From: Micromonospora cabrerizensis
GTDB taxonomy: Bacteria > Actinomycetota > Actinomycetes > Mycobacteriales > Micromonosporaceae
Length of the DNA: 64,000 nucleotides
NCBI RefSeq assembly: GCF_022230955.1
Contig: NZ_JAKKFI010000079.1
Location: 41,166 to 105,165 of the forward strand
Direction: 5' to 3'
The stretch's first letter is position 1. Every line of letters begins with the position of its first letter. Below are positions 17,357 through 26,406 of this stretch, piece by piece. The notes under the pieces are model-generated. The model saw only the letters and a list, made by a program, of their open reading frames with translations, was not told where the DNA came from and made no database searches. A program made the translations under genes and the position numbers.

Positions 17357-17362
17357 TACCCT
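17357..17362 (+). promoter_or_regulatory. -10 box of a leaderless promoter
   Basis: TACCCT (TAnnnT) ends 7 bases before GTG 17370. The first transcribed base would be at or next to the start codon, and no Shine-Dalgarno is present, so the sugar dehydrogenase mRNA is probably leaderless. Confidence 0.45.
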
Positions 17363-17369
17363 GGGCCGG

Positions 17370-18542
17370 GTGAGAGCCCGTCCCCCGTACCCTCGCGTCC
17401 GCCGCCTCCGGGCGACCGTCGCGGCGTCCTGCGCGGCGCTGCTGTTCGCCTCGGGTTGCAGCTTCGGCGAACCGGAACCCGACCCGGCCGGTGAGCCGCC
17501 CAACCTGCCCACCCCGTCCGCGCCGGCGAGCGCTGGCGGCGCCGGTCAGCAGGCGGTGGCGACCGTGCTCGCCAAGGGCCTGCGGGTGCCGTGGGGCATC
17601 GCCTTCCTGCCGGACGGCGGCGCGCTGGTCACCGAACGGGACAACGGCCGGATCCTCCAGGTCGGCCCGGAGTCCGGGCCGGACGGGCTGCGGGTCCGCC
17701 CGGTGCAGACGATCACCGAGGTGGCTGCGGCCGGCGAGGGCGGTCTTCTCGGCATCGCCGCCTCCCCGAGCTACGCGCAGGACCGGACGCTCTTCGTCTA
17801 CTACACCGCCGCACAGGACAACCGGGTCGCCCGGCTGCAACTCGGCGGTCAGCCCACGCCGATCCTCACCGGCATCCCCAAGGCCAACGTGCACAACGGT
17901 GGCGGGCTGGGCTTCGGCCCGGACGGGCAGCTCTACGTCAGCACGGGCGACGCGGGTGAGCGCCCCTCCTCCCAGGACGTGAAGAGCCTCGGCGGCAAGA
18001 TCCTGCGGATCACGCCGGACGGCAAGCCGTCCGCCGGCAACCCGTACCCCAACTCCCCGGTCTGGTCACTGGGCCACCGCAACGTCCAGGGTTTCACCTG
18101 GGACGCCGCCAAGCGGATGTACGCCGTCGAGTTCGGCCAGAACACCTGGGACGAGATCAACCAGATCACCAAGGGCGGCAACTACGGCTGGCCGGAGGTC
18201 GAGGGACGCGCCGGCGACAGGCGGTTCACCGACCCGATCACGCAGTGGGCCACCTCGGACGCCTCCTGCTCCGGTTTGGCCGCCACGGACCGGCTGCTGG
18301 TCACCGGCTGTCTGCGCGGCAAGCGCCTCTGGGTGATGGAGCTGACCGACACCGGCACGCTGCTCGGCCAGCCCAGCGAGCTGCTCACCAACCGGTACGG
18401 CCGACTGCGCGCCGTGGCCGCGGCACCGGACGGGTCGCTCTGGGTAGGCACCTCCAACCACGACGGGCGGGGTGACCCCGCCGGCGACGACGACCGGCTC
18501 CTGCGGGTGGTCTTCGCGGGGGACGACGGCGGCCGCAGCTGA
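17370..18542 (+). CDS. Lipoprotein PQQ-dependent sugar dehydrogenase (GSDH family)
   Basis: 390 residues from GTG 17370; the open frame extends 96 bp upstream but that part is Pro/Gly-rich and would bury the signal peptide. The signal ends in the lipobox FASGC, so the protein is anchored outside. A six-bladed beta-propeller follows, with family motifs VPWGIAFLPDG, GEGGLLGIA, NVHNGGGLGFGPDG (His equivalent to the catalytic His of soluble glucose dehydrogenase) and GGNYGWPEVEG. It oxidises a sugar or aldose with PQQ; the true substrate and electron acceptor are unknown. Confidence 0.88.
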   Translation: MRARPPYPRVRRLRATVAASCAALLFASGCSFGEPEPDPAGEPPNLPTPSAPASAGGAGQQAVATVLAKGLRVPWGIAFLPDGGALVTERDNGRILQVGPESGPDGLRVRPVQTITEVAAAGEGGLLGIAASPSYAQDRTLFVYYTAAQDNRVARLQLGGQPTPILTGIPKANVHNGGGLGFGPDGQLYVSTGDAGERPSSQDVKSLGGKILRITPDGKPSAGNPYPNSPVWSLGHRNVQGFTWDAAKRMYAVEFGQNTWDEINQITKGGNYGWPEVEGRAGDRRFTDPITQWATSDASCSGLAATDRLLVTGCLRGKRLWVMELTDTGTLLGQPSELLTNRYGRLRAVAAAPDGSLWVGTSNHDGRGDPAGDDDRLLRVVFAGDDGGRS

Positions 18543-18603
18543 CGTTCGTCACCATCCCTTCAGGTTTGCCAAGATCTTTCGTTGGGCAGGTCAGACTTTC
18601 AGC

Positions 18604-20169
18604 ATGGACGGGCAACGCGACGAGCAGCACGACGACGCCGACGACCGGGACGACCCGGCGACCGGCGGCGACCGGCCGCGCCCGAACACTCGACCGCTCG
18701 GGTCCGCCGGGCCGCTTCGCCGCATCGGGCTGGTCGTCGCCGTCCTCGCCGTGGCCCTGGCCGGGGCGGTGCTCGGGGTGCTGGCCGGCGGTCGGGTGGA
18801 CACCGACATCGGCCCGTTCCGCGCCAACCTCAGCATCTCCCCCGCGCGCGACGGCGGCACCACCGTCGACATCCCGCCGCTGGGCGCGCTGCTGCTCGAC
18901 AGCCACGACGGGCCGACCCACCTCACCGTCCGGCTGGGCGCACTCGACCAGGGCCGCACCGAAGCGCTGATCGACGACCCGGCCAGCATCAGCCGGGCCA
19001 GCCAGAGCGCCGTGGAGGACGTCCGCTCCGGGGTGATGCGGCTCGGCCTACGGACCCTCGGCGCGTCGGTGCTGGTCACCCTGATCCTGGCCGGGCTGAT
19101 CTTCCGCAACGCCCGACGGACCGCCTGGGCGGGTGGGCTCGCACTGCTGATCACCGCCGGCAGCCTCGGCACGGCGGCGGCCACGCTGCGTCCCCAGGCG
19201 ATCGAGGAACCACGCTACGAGGGGCTGCTGGTCAACGCGCCGGCCATCGTCGGTGACGCCCGCCGGATCGCCAACGACTACACCAAGTACGCCGAGCAAC
19301 TGCAACGCCTGGTCGGCAATGTCAGCCAGCTCTACACCACCGTCTCGGCGCTGCCGCTGTTGGAGCCGACCCCGGGCACCACGCGGGTGCTGCACGTCTC
19401 CGACATGCACCTCAACCCGACCGGCTGGCAGCTGATCCGCACCGTGGTGGAGCAGTTCGGCATCGACGTGGTGATCGACACCGGCGACATCACCGACTGG
19501 GGCAGCGAGCCGGAGGCGTCCTTCGTCGGTTCGATCGGCCTGCTCAAGAAGCCGTACGTCTTCATCCGGGGCAACCACGACTCCGGCAAGACCGCCGCCG
19601 CGGTGGCCCGCCAACCGAACGCGATCGTGTTGAACAACTCGACGACGACCGTCGCGGGGCTGACCATCGCCGGCATCGGCGACCCGCGCTTCACCCCGGA
19701 CAAGAACACCTCCCCCGCCGGCAGCGGCCTAACCCAGCAGGTCGCCGACCAGGTGACCGGGGTCGGCGAGCAGCTCGCGACCACCGTGCGCCGCTCACCC
19801 CAACCGGTGAACATCGCGCTGGTGCACGACCCGGCGTCGGCCGGGCCGCTCTCCGGCACCTGCCCGCTGGTGCTGGCCGGGCACACCCACTCGCGGCAGG
19901 TCTCCAAGCTGCCGCAGGCGCCCGGGCAGCAGCCCACCACGCTGATGGTCGAGGGCTCGACCGGCGGTGCAGGGCTGCGCGGCCTGGAGGGCGAGAAGCC
20001 GACTCCCCTGTCGATGAGCGTGCTGTACTTCGACCAGCAGAAGATGCTCCAGGCGTACGACACCATCACCGTCGGCGGCACCGGGCAGGCCCAGGTCAAC
20101 CTGGAACGACGCCTGGTGGAGAACCCCACCGTGGCGTCCCCCTCGCCCACCACCAGCCCGACCCGCTGA
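18604..20169 (+). CDS. Membrane metallophosphoesterase
   Basis: 521 residues from ATG 18604. An acidic N-terminal tail (DEQHDDADDRDD), a first membrane segment (about 42-62), an extracytoplasmic loop, then two more membrane segments (about 150-195) before a calcineurin-like phosphoesterase domain. The metal site is complete: DMHLN, DTGDITD, RGNHDS, the VHDP segment and AGHTHSR. The frame is open 132 bp further upstream but overlaps the previous gene there, so the later ATG is preferred. The C-terminal tail is Pro/Ser/Thr-rich. Substrate unknown; a phospholipid head group or nucleotide is typical. Confidence 0.87.
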   Translation: MDGQRDEQHDDADDRDDPATGGDRPRPNTRPLGSAGPLRRIGLVVAVLAVALAGAVLGVLAGGRVDTDIGPFRANLSISPARDGGTTVDIPPLGALLLDSHDGPTHLTVRLGALDQGRTEALIDDPASISRASQSAVEDVRSGVMRLGLRTLGASVLVTLILAGLIFRNARRTAWAGGLALLITAGSLGTAAATLRPQAIEEPRYEGLLVNAPAIVGDARRIANDYTKYAEQLQRLVGNVSQLYTTVSALPLLEPTPGTTRVLHVSDMHLNPTGWQLIRTVVEQFGIDVVIDTGDITDWGSEPEASFVGSIGLLKKPYVFIRGNHDSGKTAAAVARQPNAIVLNNSTTTVAGLTIAGIGDPRFTPDKNTSPAGSGLTQQVADQVTGVGEQLATTVRRSPQPVNIALVHDPASAGPLSGTCPLVLAGHTHSRQVSKLPQAPGQQPTTLMVEGSTGGAGLRGLEGEKPTPLSMSVLYFDQQKMLQAYDTITVGGTGQAQVNLERRLVENPTVASPSPTTSPTR

Positions 20170-20244
20170 CGCGGCGTCGAAGGGCGACCGCCGCCCCTCG
20201 AGTGCGACAGAGAGTCAAGAGAGACGAGCCCCCACGACCCCTGC

Positions 20245-20381
20245 TTCCCCCTTTGCTCTGCAGCCCAATCTGCACCAGTCACTGTCGGTGCGCCCCGCAC
20301 GGCACGACGCCGATAGAGCAACGGTCGGTTCGCGCTGTTCAGAGCGGGTGGCGCATCCGCGGCTGCAGAGCAAAGGGAGGA
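20245..20381. repeat. Large inverted repeat (17-bp perfect arms, 95-bp loop)
   Basis: The 309 bp between the phosphoesterase (ends 20169) and the AceE-like gene (ends 20479) hold no convincing gene. CCCTTTGCTCTGCAGCC at 20249-20265 is repeated exactly inverted at 20361-20377; the pairing extends four bases outward with a one-base bulge. The loop is less GC-rich than its surroundings. It may be a terminator for the convergent genes, a mobile palindromic repeat or a structured RNA. Confidence 0.65.
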
Positions 20382-20478
20382 AACGACAGTGGTCTGGGTG
20401 ACAGGGACGATTACAGCGAGTTGCAAGGGCGTTCTTTCCTCTGCGACTCACTCAGTGTGATGACGCTCCCCGCCCCGG

Positions 20479-22836
20479 TCAGCGCAGCGCGATGGCGGCC
20501 AGCGCGGCGTTGACGATGCTGCCGGGCAGCAGGTCGTGCAGTTCGTACAGCTCGGCGACGGTGCCGGACTGGCCGAACTCGTCCACGCCGAGCGGCACCG
20601 CTGGCGCGCCGAGCGCCGACCCGAGCCAGGCCATCGCGTGCGACGCGGCGTCGTGCACGGTCACCACCGGCACCCGATCGACGAACGCGGACCGCAGCGC
20701 GCCCGGCACGCTGGGCACGGTGGCCGTCCGCACACCCTGGCGCAGGGTCCGCTGCCAGGCCCGGTAGAGCCGGTCGAGACTCGTCACGTCCACCACGTGC
20801 GCGGCGACGCCCTCGTCGGCCAGCTCCGCCGCGGCGGCCAGCACCTCGGGCAGCACCGCGCCGGAGGCGGCCAGCTGCACCACCGGGGCGTCGACCAGGT
20901 GCGGGTACGCCTGGTGCGCGTCGACCAGCCGGTACGCCCCGGCGACCACCTGCCGACGCAGGACCGCGTCGCCGAGCCGGGTCCGGGCCGCCTCGAACGG
21001 CGCCTGGTCCAGCGGGCGGGTGCTCAACCGGAAGTAGTACGCCCCGTCCTCGGTCGGCGCGGCGGTCGCGGCCGGGGTCGACCCGCCGGCGATCTGCCCC
21101 AGCGCGTCGCAGAGCAACCAGTCGAGACTGGGCGCGTACGCCGGTTCGAGGAAGGTCACCCCGGGCAGCTCCAGGCCGACCGACGCGGTGATGGTGGACT
21201 GGTGGGCGCCGCCCTCCGGAGCCAGGGTGATGCCCGACGGGGTGCCGGCCACCACGAACCGGGAGCCGGAGTACGTGCCGTACAGGAACGCGTCCAGACC
21301 GCGCAGCACGAACGGGTCGTAGACCGTGCCCACCGGCAGCAGCGGCTGCCCGGACAGGTCCCAGGACAGGCCGAGCTGACCCAGCAGCAGGAACAGGTTC
21401 ATCTCCGAGATGCCCAGCTCGATGTGCTGCCCGGCGGGGCTCTCCGTCCAGCGCAGCATCCGGTCCTCGGTCCAGGAGCGCTGCTCGGTGGGTGCGAACA
21501 CCCCGGTCTTGTTGATGAACCCGGCCAGGTTGGTGGAGGTGGCCACGTCCGGGGCGGTGGTCACCAGGTAGCGGCCCACCTCCCGGTTGCGCGCCAGGTC
21601 CACCAGCACCCGACCGAAGACCTCCTGCGTGGAGGTGGGCTTGGTTGCGCGTACTCCCGTGCTTTCCGGGACGGTGACCCCGAGCGCGCGCTCGCGGGGC
21701 GCGCGGGACAGCGCCTCCCGGCGGGCGCCGGCCTGGATCCCGGCGGGTGACGCCGGGTCGAGGCGGTCCCACTCGGTCTCGGCGGTCAACCCCTGCGCGG
21801 CCCGCAGCGTGTCGACCTGCTCCGAGCTGAGCAGCGCGGAATGGTTGCGCGGGTTGCCGGCGATGGGCAGACCCCAACCCTTCACGGTGTACGCGAACAC
21901 GACGCTGGGCCGGTCGGTCACCGCGTCGCACTGGGCGTACGCGTCCAGCATCGCGGAAAGGTCGTGCCCGCCCAGGTCGGTGACGAGCGGGCCCAGCTCC
22001 TCGTCGTCGACGTGGGCGATCAGCTCGTCGATGCCGGCCGGCGCGCCGTCCAGGAACTGCTTGCGCAGGACCGGGCCGGTCAGCCCGAACAGCGACTGGT
22101 ACTGCTCGTTGGGCATCGCGTCGATCCAGTCGCGCAGCGCCTCGCCGCCCGGTCGGGCGTACGCCTCGGCGAGCCGGCGACCGTACTTGACCTCCACGAC
22201 GTGCCAGCCGGCCGCCTCGAACTGCCCCCGCCACTGGTTGATGCGGATGCCGGGGACCACCCGGTCCAGCGACTGCCGGTTGAAGTCGACCAGCCACATG
22301 ACGTTGCCCAGCCCGGTGGTCGCCGGGTCGGCGACCGCCTCCCAGATGTTGCCCTCGTCCAGCTCGGCGTCGCCGATCAGCGCCACGAACCGCGAGTGCG
22401 GCCGGGCCCCGAAGTGCGCGTCGACGTAACGGCGGGTGGCGGCGGCGAAGAGCGGCGCGGCAGCGCCCAGCCCCACCGAGCCGGTGGAGAAGTCCACCTC
22501 GTCCGGGTCCTTCGTCCGCGACGGGTACGACTGGAGGCCGCCCCGGGCCCGCAGCCGGGGCAGGTAGGAGCGGTCCAGGTTACCGAGCAGGTACTGGATG
22601 GCGTGGAACACCGGGGACGCGTGGGGCTTCACCGCGACCCGATCCTCGGCGTCCAGGTGCGCGAACCAGAGCGCGGTCATCGCCGTGACCAGGGAGGCGC
22701 TGGACGCCTGGTGACCGCCGACCTTCACACCGTCGCCGGTGGCCCGGTCGTGGTTGGCGGCGTCCACGATCCGGGTGGCGAGCCAGAGCACCCGCCGCTG
22801 GATCTCGTCGAGGACATCGAGGTCGTGCTGGGTCAC
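20479..22836 (-). CDS. Transketolase/pyruvate dehydrogenase E1 (AceE)-like thiamine diphosphate enzyme
   Basis: 785 residues. It resembles homodimeric pyruvate dehydrogenase E1 and transketolase. The thiamine diphosphate motif runs from GDAELDEGNIWEA (about 172-184) to VDFNRQSLD. A second domain has EMGISE-like ELGISEMN, and the C-terminal domain is the transketolase-like fold. It is about 100 residues shorter than AceE, chiefly from missing N-terminal lipoyl-interaction sequence, and no E2 or E3 gene is nearby, so it may act alone as a 2-keto acid decarboxylase or transketolase. Single gene, with promoter upstream of 22836. Confidence 0.85.
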   Translation of the reverse strand: MTQHDLDVLDEIQRRVLWLATRIVDAANHDRATGDGVKVGGHQASSASLVTAMTALWFAHLDAEDRVAVKPHASPVFHAIQYLLGNLDRSYLPRLRARGGLQSYPSRTKDPDEVDFSTGSVGLGAAAPLFAAATRRYVDAHFGARPHSRFVALIGDAELDEGNIWEAVADPATTGLGNVMWLVDFNRQSLDRVVPGIRINQWRGQFEAAGWHVVEVKYGRRLAEAYARPGGEALRDWIDAMPNEQYQSLFGLTGPVLRKQFLDGAPAGIDELIAHVDDEELGPLVTDLGGHDLSAMLDAYAQCDAVTDRPSVVFAYTVKGWGLPIAGNPRNHSALLSSEQVDTLRAAQGLTAETEWDRLDPASPAGIQAGARREALSRAPRERALGVTVPESTGVRATKPTSTQEVFGRVLVDLARNREVGRYLVTTAPDVATSTNLAGFINKTGVFAPTEQRSWTEDRMLRWTESPAGQHIELGISEMNLFLLLGQLGLSWDLSGQPLLPVGTVYDPFVLRGLDAFLYGTYSGSRFVVAGTPSGITLAPEGGAHQSTITASVGLELPGVTFLEPAYAPSLDWLLCDALGQIAGGSTPAATAAPTEDGAYYFRLSTRPLDQAPFEAARTRLGDAVLRRQVVAGAYRLVDAHQAYPHLVDAPVVQLAASGAVLPEVLAAAAELADEGVAAHVVDVTSLDRLYRAWQRTLRQGVRTATVPSVPGALRSAFVDRVPVVTVHDAASHAMAWLGSALGAPAVPLGVDEFGQSGTVAELYELHDLLPGSIVNAALAAIALR

Positions 22837-22913
22837 GGTGGCTCCATCCAGGCGTCGCCGTTGACGCCCTCGCGAGGGGTACGGGGTGGCCGCGTAGTCG
22901 ACAGGGGGTGGCG

Positions 22914-22946
22914 GCAGGCCGCCGCCGGGTCCCGGCGGCGGCCTGC
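22914..22946. terminator. Terminator downstream of gatB
   Basis: A 16-base arm (22914-22929, GCAGGCCGCCGCC...) is perfectly complementary to 22931-22946. It lies 12 bp past the gatB stop (22959) and before the start of the next gene on the same strand, ending the gatCAB transcript. Confidence 0.8.
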
Positions 22947-22958
22947 TCCAGGTGCGTG

Positions 22959-24458
22959 TCAGCCCTGGACGCCGAGGCGCTCCAGGATCAACTCCCGCAG
23001 GGTCTTCGCGTCGGCCTGACCCCGGGTGGTCTTCATGACCGCGCCGACCAGCGCGCCGACCGCGGCGACCTTGCCACTGCGGATCTTGTCGGCGATGCCG
23101 GGGTTCGCGGCGATCGCCTCGTCCACGGCGGCGGTCAGCGCGCCGGTGTCCGACACGACCTCCAGGCCCCGGCTGGCCATGATCTCGGTGGGCGAGCCCT
23201 CACCGTCGACCACGCCCTCCAGCACCGTGCGGGCCATCTTGTCGTTGAGCTTGCCGGCGTCGACCAGCCCCTGCAACTCGGCGACCTGGGCGGGCGTGGC
23301 ACCGATCTGGGCCAGCTCCACACCGCTCTCGTTGGCCCGACGGGACAGCTCACCCAACCACCACTTGCGGGCCGCCGCCGGAGTGGTGCCGGCGGCCACC
23401 GTGGCCTCGATCAGCTCGACCGCGCCGGCGTTCAGCACCGACTGCATGTCCAGGTCGGAGAGCCCCCACTGCTGCTGGAGCCGACGCCGGTGCACCCGGG
23501 GCAGCTCCGGCAGGGCGGCCTTCAGCTCGGCGACCCACGCCGGGTCCGGGGCGATCGGCACCAGGTCCGGCTCCGGGAAGTACCGGTAGTCGGTGGCCGT
23601 CTCCTTCGAACGCCCCGGGGTGGTGTCGCCGCTGTCCTCGTGGAAGTGCCGGGTCTCCTGGGTGATCCGACCGCCCGCGTCGAGCACCGACGCCTGCCGC
23701 AGCATCTCCGAGCGGACCGCCCGCTCCACCGACCGCAGCGAGTTGACGTTCTTCGTCTCCGTACGGGTGCCCCACTCCTGCCCCGGCAGGTTGAGCGAGG
23801 TGTTCACGTCGCAACGCAGCGAACCCTCCTCCATCCGCACGTCCGAGACGCCGAGGGTGCGGATCACGTCGCGCAGCTCGGTGACGTACGCCTTGGCCAC
23901 GTCGGGGGCGAGCGCACCGGTGCCCGGGATGGGCTTGGTGACGATCTCGACCAGCGGGATGCCGGCCCGGTTGTAGTCGACCAGTGACTCCGTCGCACCG
24001 TGGATGCGGCCGGTCGCGCCACCGACGTGCAGCGTCTTGCCGGTGTCCTCCTCGAGGTGCACCCGCTCGATCTCGATCCGCACCGTCTCGCCGCCCACCT
24101 CGACGTCCAGGTAACCGTCGACGCAGATCGGCTCGTCGTACTGGCTGATCTGGAAGTTCTTCGGCATGTCCGGGTAGAAGTAGTTCTTCCGGGCGAACCG
24201 GCACCACTCGGCGATCGAGCAGTTCAGCGCCAGGCCGATCCGGATGATCGCCTCGATGGCCGCCTTGTTGGCCACCGGCAGCGAGCCGGGCAGGCCCAGG
24301 CACACCGGGCAGACCCGGGTGTTCGGCTCGCCACCGAAGTCGGTCGGGCAACCACAGAACATCTTGGTGTTCGTGCCCAGCTCGACGTGGGTCTCCAGGC
24401 CGATCACCGGTTCGTAGCGCGCAACGACCTCGTCGTACGCGGGCAGTGTCGTCGTCAT
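22959..24458 (-). CDS. gatB: Aspartyl/glutamyl-tRNA amidotransferase subunit B
   Basis: 499 residues, full length. GatB phosphorylates the side chain of misacylated Glu-tRNA(Gln) or Asp-tRNA(Asn) and, with GatA and GatC, amidates it, supplying Gln-tRNA or Asn-tRNA. The start is typical (VIGLETHVEL), the zinc-binding cysteines are in FCGCPTDF and CPVCLG, and the C-terminal YqeY-like tail domain is complete. Last gene of gatC-gatA-gatB, 13 bp after gatA, followed by a strong terminator. Confidence 0.97.
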   Translation of the reverse strand: MTTTLPAYDEVVARYEPVIGLETHVELGTNTKMFCGCPTDFGGEPNTRVCPVCLGLPGSLPVANKAAIEAIIRIGLALNCSIAEWCRFARKNYFYPDMPKNFQISQYDEPICVDGYLDVEVGGETVRIEIERVHLEEDTGKTLHVGGATGRIHGATESLVDYNRAGIPLVEIVTKPIPGTGALAPDVAKAYVTELRDVIRTLGVSDVRMEEGSLRCDVNTSLNLPGQEWGTRTETKNVNSLRSVERAVRSEMLRQASVLDAGGRITQETRHFHEDSGDTTPGRSKETATDYRYFPEPDLVPIAPDPAWVAELKAALPELPRVHRRRLQQQWGLSDLDMQSVLNAGAVELIEATVAAGTTPAAARKWWLGELSRRANESGVELAQIGATPAQVAELQGLVDAGKLNDKMARTVLEGVVDGEGSPTEIMASRGLEVVSDTGALTAAVDEAIAANPGIADKIRSGKVAAVGALVGAVMKTTRGQADAKTLRELILERLGVQG

Positions 24459-24471
24459 CGGGGCTCCTGCC

Positions 24472-25947
24472 TCACAGTGCCGGTGGCGTGAACGTGCCGA
24501 TCGCGGACTCCAACGCGGCGGCGACCCGGTACATCCGGTCGTCGGCCATCGTCGGGGCCATCACCTGCAGGCCGACGGGCAGCCCCTCGGAGATGCCGCA
24601 GGGCACCGAGATGCCCGGCCCGCCGTACAGGTTGGCCGGGATCGTGTACAGATCGGCCAGGTACATCTGGTACGGGTCGGCGGTCCGCGCCCCCATCGGG
24701 AACGCCACCGACGGGGTGGTCGGCGAGATCAGCGCGTCGACCCGCTCGAAAGCGGCGGTGAAGTCCCGGGTGATGAGCGTCCGGACCTTCTGCGCCTGCC
24801 CGTAGTACGCGTCGTAGTAACCCGACGACAGGGCGTACGTGCCGATCATGATGCGACGCTTGACCTCCGGACCGAAGCCGGTCTCGCGGGTCAGCGACAT
24901 GACCTCCTCCAGCGACCGGTTGCCGTCGTCGCCGACCCGCAGGCCGAACCGGACGCCGTCGAACCGGGCCAGGTTGGAGGAGCACTCGCTCGGGGCGATC
25001 AGGTAGTACGCCGGCAGCGCGTACGCGAAAGTCGGGCAGGACACCTCGACGATCTCCGCGCCCAGCTTCGCGAGGGCGTCCACCGACTCGCGGAACGCGG
25101 CCATCACGCCCGGCTCGGCGCCCTCGCCGACGAACTCGCTGACGATGCCGAGCCGCACACCGGTCAGGTCGCCGGTCGCCCCGAGCTTCGCCGCCGCCAC
25201 CACGTCCGGCACCGGCTGCGGGATCGAGGTGGAGTCACGCGGGTCGTGCCCGCCGATCACCTGGTGCAGCAGGGCCGCGTCGAGCACCGTACGGGCACAC
25301 GGGCCCGGAGTGTCCAGCGACGAGGAAAAGGCCACCAGCCCGTAGCGGGAGGTGCCGCCGTAGGTGGGCTTCGCACCGACGGTGCCGGTGACCGCGCCGG
25401 GCTGGCGGATCGAGCCGCCGGTGTCCGAGCCGATCGCCAGCGGCGCCTCGTACGCGGCCAGCGCGGCGGCGCTGCCACCGCCCGAGCCACCCGGGATCCG
25501 GCTCAGGTCCCACGGGTTGTGCGTCGGGCCGTACGCCGAGTATTCGGTGGAGGAGCCCATCGCGAACTCGTCCATGTTGGTCTTGCCGAGCATCACCGTG
25601 CCGGCCTCGCGCAGCCGCTGCACGATCGTCGCGTCGTACGGCGGGCGCCAGCCCTCCAGGATCTTCGACCCCACGGTGGTCGGCACGCCCCGGGTGGCCA
25701 GCACGTCCTTGACCGCGACCGGCACACCCGCGAGGGGGCCCAGCTCCTCACCGGCGGCCCGACGCTCGTCCACCGAGCGGGCCGCGGCGAGCGCGCCGTC
25801 GGTGTCGACGTGCAGGAAGGCGTGCACCCGGTCGTCGACCGCGGCGATCCGGTCCAGGTGCGCCCGGGTCACCTCGACGGCGGAGGTCTCGCCCCCGGCG
25901 ACCAGGGACGCGATCTCCGACGCGGTCATTCTGGTCAAGTCGCTCAC
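24472..25947 (-). CDS. gatA: Aspartyl/glutamyl-tRNA amidotransferase subunit A
   Basis: 491 residues, amidase-signature family. GatA hydrolyses glutamine and passes ammonia to GatB. The Ser-cisSer-Lys triad is visible: Lys in GVPVAVKDV, and the serines in GGSGGGSAAA and GSDTGGSIRQPG. It starts at GTG 25947, overlapping the gatC stop by 4 bp (GTGA). Confidence 0.97.
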   Translation of the reverse strand: MSDLTRMTASEIASLVAGGETSAVEVTRAHLDRIAAVDDRVHAFLHVDTDGALAAARSVDERRAAGEELGPLAGVPVAVKDVLATRGVPTTVGSKILEGWRPPYDATIVQRLREAGTVMLGKTNMDEFAMGSSTEYSAYGPTHNPWDLSRIPGGSGGGSAAALAAYEAPLAIGSDTGGSIRQPGAVTGTVGAKPTYGGTSRYGLVAFSSSLDTPGPCARTVLDAALLHQVIGGHDPRDSTSIPQPVPDVVAAAKLGATGDLTGVRLGIVSEFVGEGAEPGVMAAFRESVDALAKLGAEIVEVSCPTFAYALPAYYLIAPSECSSNLARFDGVRFGLRVGDDGNRSLEEVMSLTRETGFGPEVKRRIMIGTYALSSGYYDAYYGQAQKVRTLITRDFTAAFERVDALISPTTPSVAFPMGARTADPYQMYLADLYTIPANLYGGPGISVPCGISEGLPVGLQVMAPTMADDRMYRVAAALESAIGTFTPPAL

Positions 25948-26249
25948 GAGGCCACATCCTCACTCAGGATCCGCGGTACGCGGAACCGCTGGTCCTCGGC
26001 GTCGGGTGCGCCCGACAGCGCCTCCTGCGGGGTCAGGCACGGCGTGACGACGTCCTCGCGGAAGATGTTGGTCAGCGGCACCGAGTGCGAGGTCGGCGGA
26101 ATGTCCGCGGCGGCGACCTCGCCGACCTGAGCGACCGCCTGGAGGATCACGTCGAGCTGGCCGGCGAACATGTCCAGCTCCTCCTCGGTGACGGCGAGCC
26201 GCGACAGGCGCGCCAGGTGCGCGACCTCCTCGCGGGAGATGGCGGCCAT
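25944..26249 (-). CDS. gatC: Aspartyl/glutamyl-tRNA amidotransferase subunit C
   Basis: 101 residues from ATG 26249, which has AGAAGGGGG upstream. GatC is the small clamp that stabilises the GatA-GatB complex. The sequence is typical (ISREEVAHLARLSRL, ending in FRVPRIL). The same frame is open for another 366 bp upstream with no homology, so the later ATG is the right start. First gene of the gatCAB operon, overlapping gatA by 4 bp. Confidence 0.95.
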   Translation of the reverse strand: MAAISREEVAHLARLSRLAVTEEELDMFAGQLDVILQAVAQVGEVAAADIPPTSHSVPLTNIFREDVVTPCLTPQEALSGAPDAEDQRFRVPRILSEDVAS

Positions 26250-26406
26250 CCGTGCCCCCTTCTGATGTCCTGCTGGTCGGGCGGTGTGCCGGCCGCGCGG
26301 CGGGTGGAGCGTGACGCGCGGTGACCGCAGCGAGTCTATTGTTCCGCTCCGGTGCCGCGTCCCCGACTCCCCCTCCGACGGCCGTGATGCCGTGTCGGCG
26401 GACAGG

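Noticed and set aside
18472..18603. Upstream extension of the metallophosphoesterase
   Set aside because: It overlaps the sugar dehydrogenase gene, reads as low-complexity sequence and would precede the charged tail and first membrane helix without purpose.
20202..20513. A 103-codon plus-strand frame in the gap with the large inverted repeat
   Set aside because: No ribosome binding site, odd composition, runs through the inverted repeat and into the 3' end of the convergent gene.
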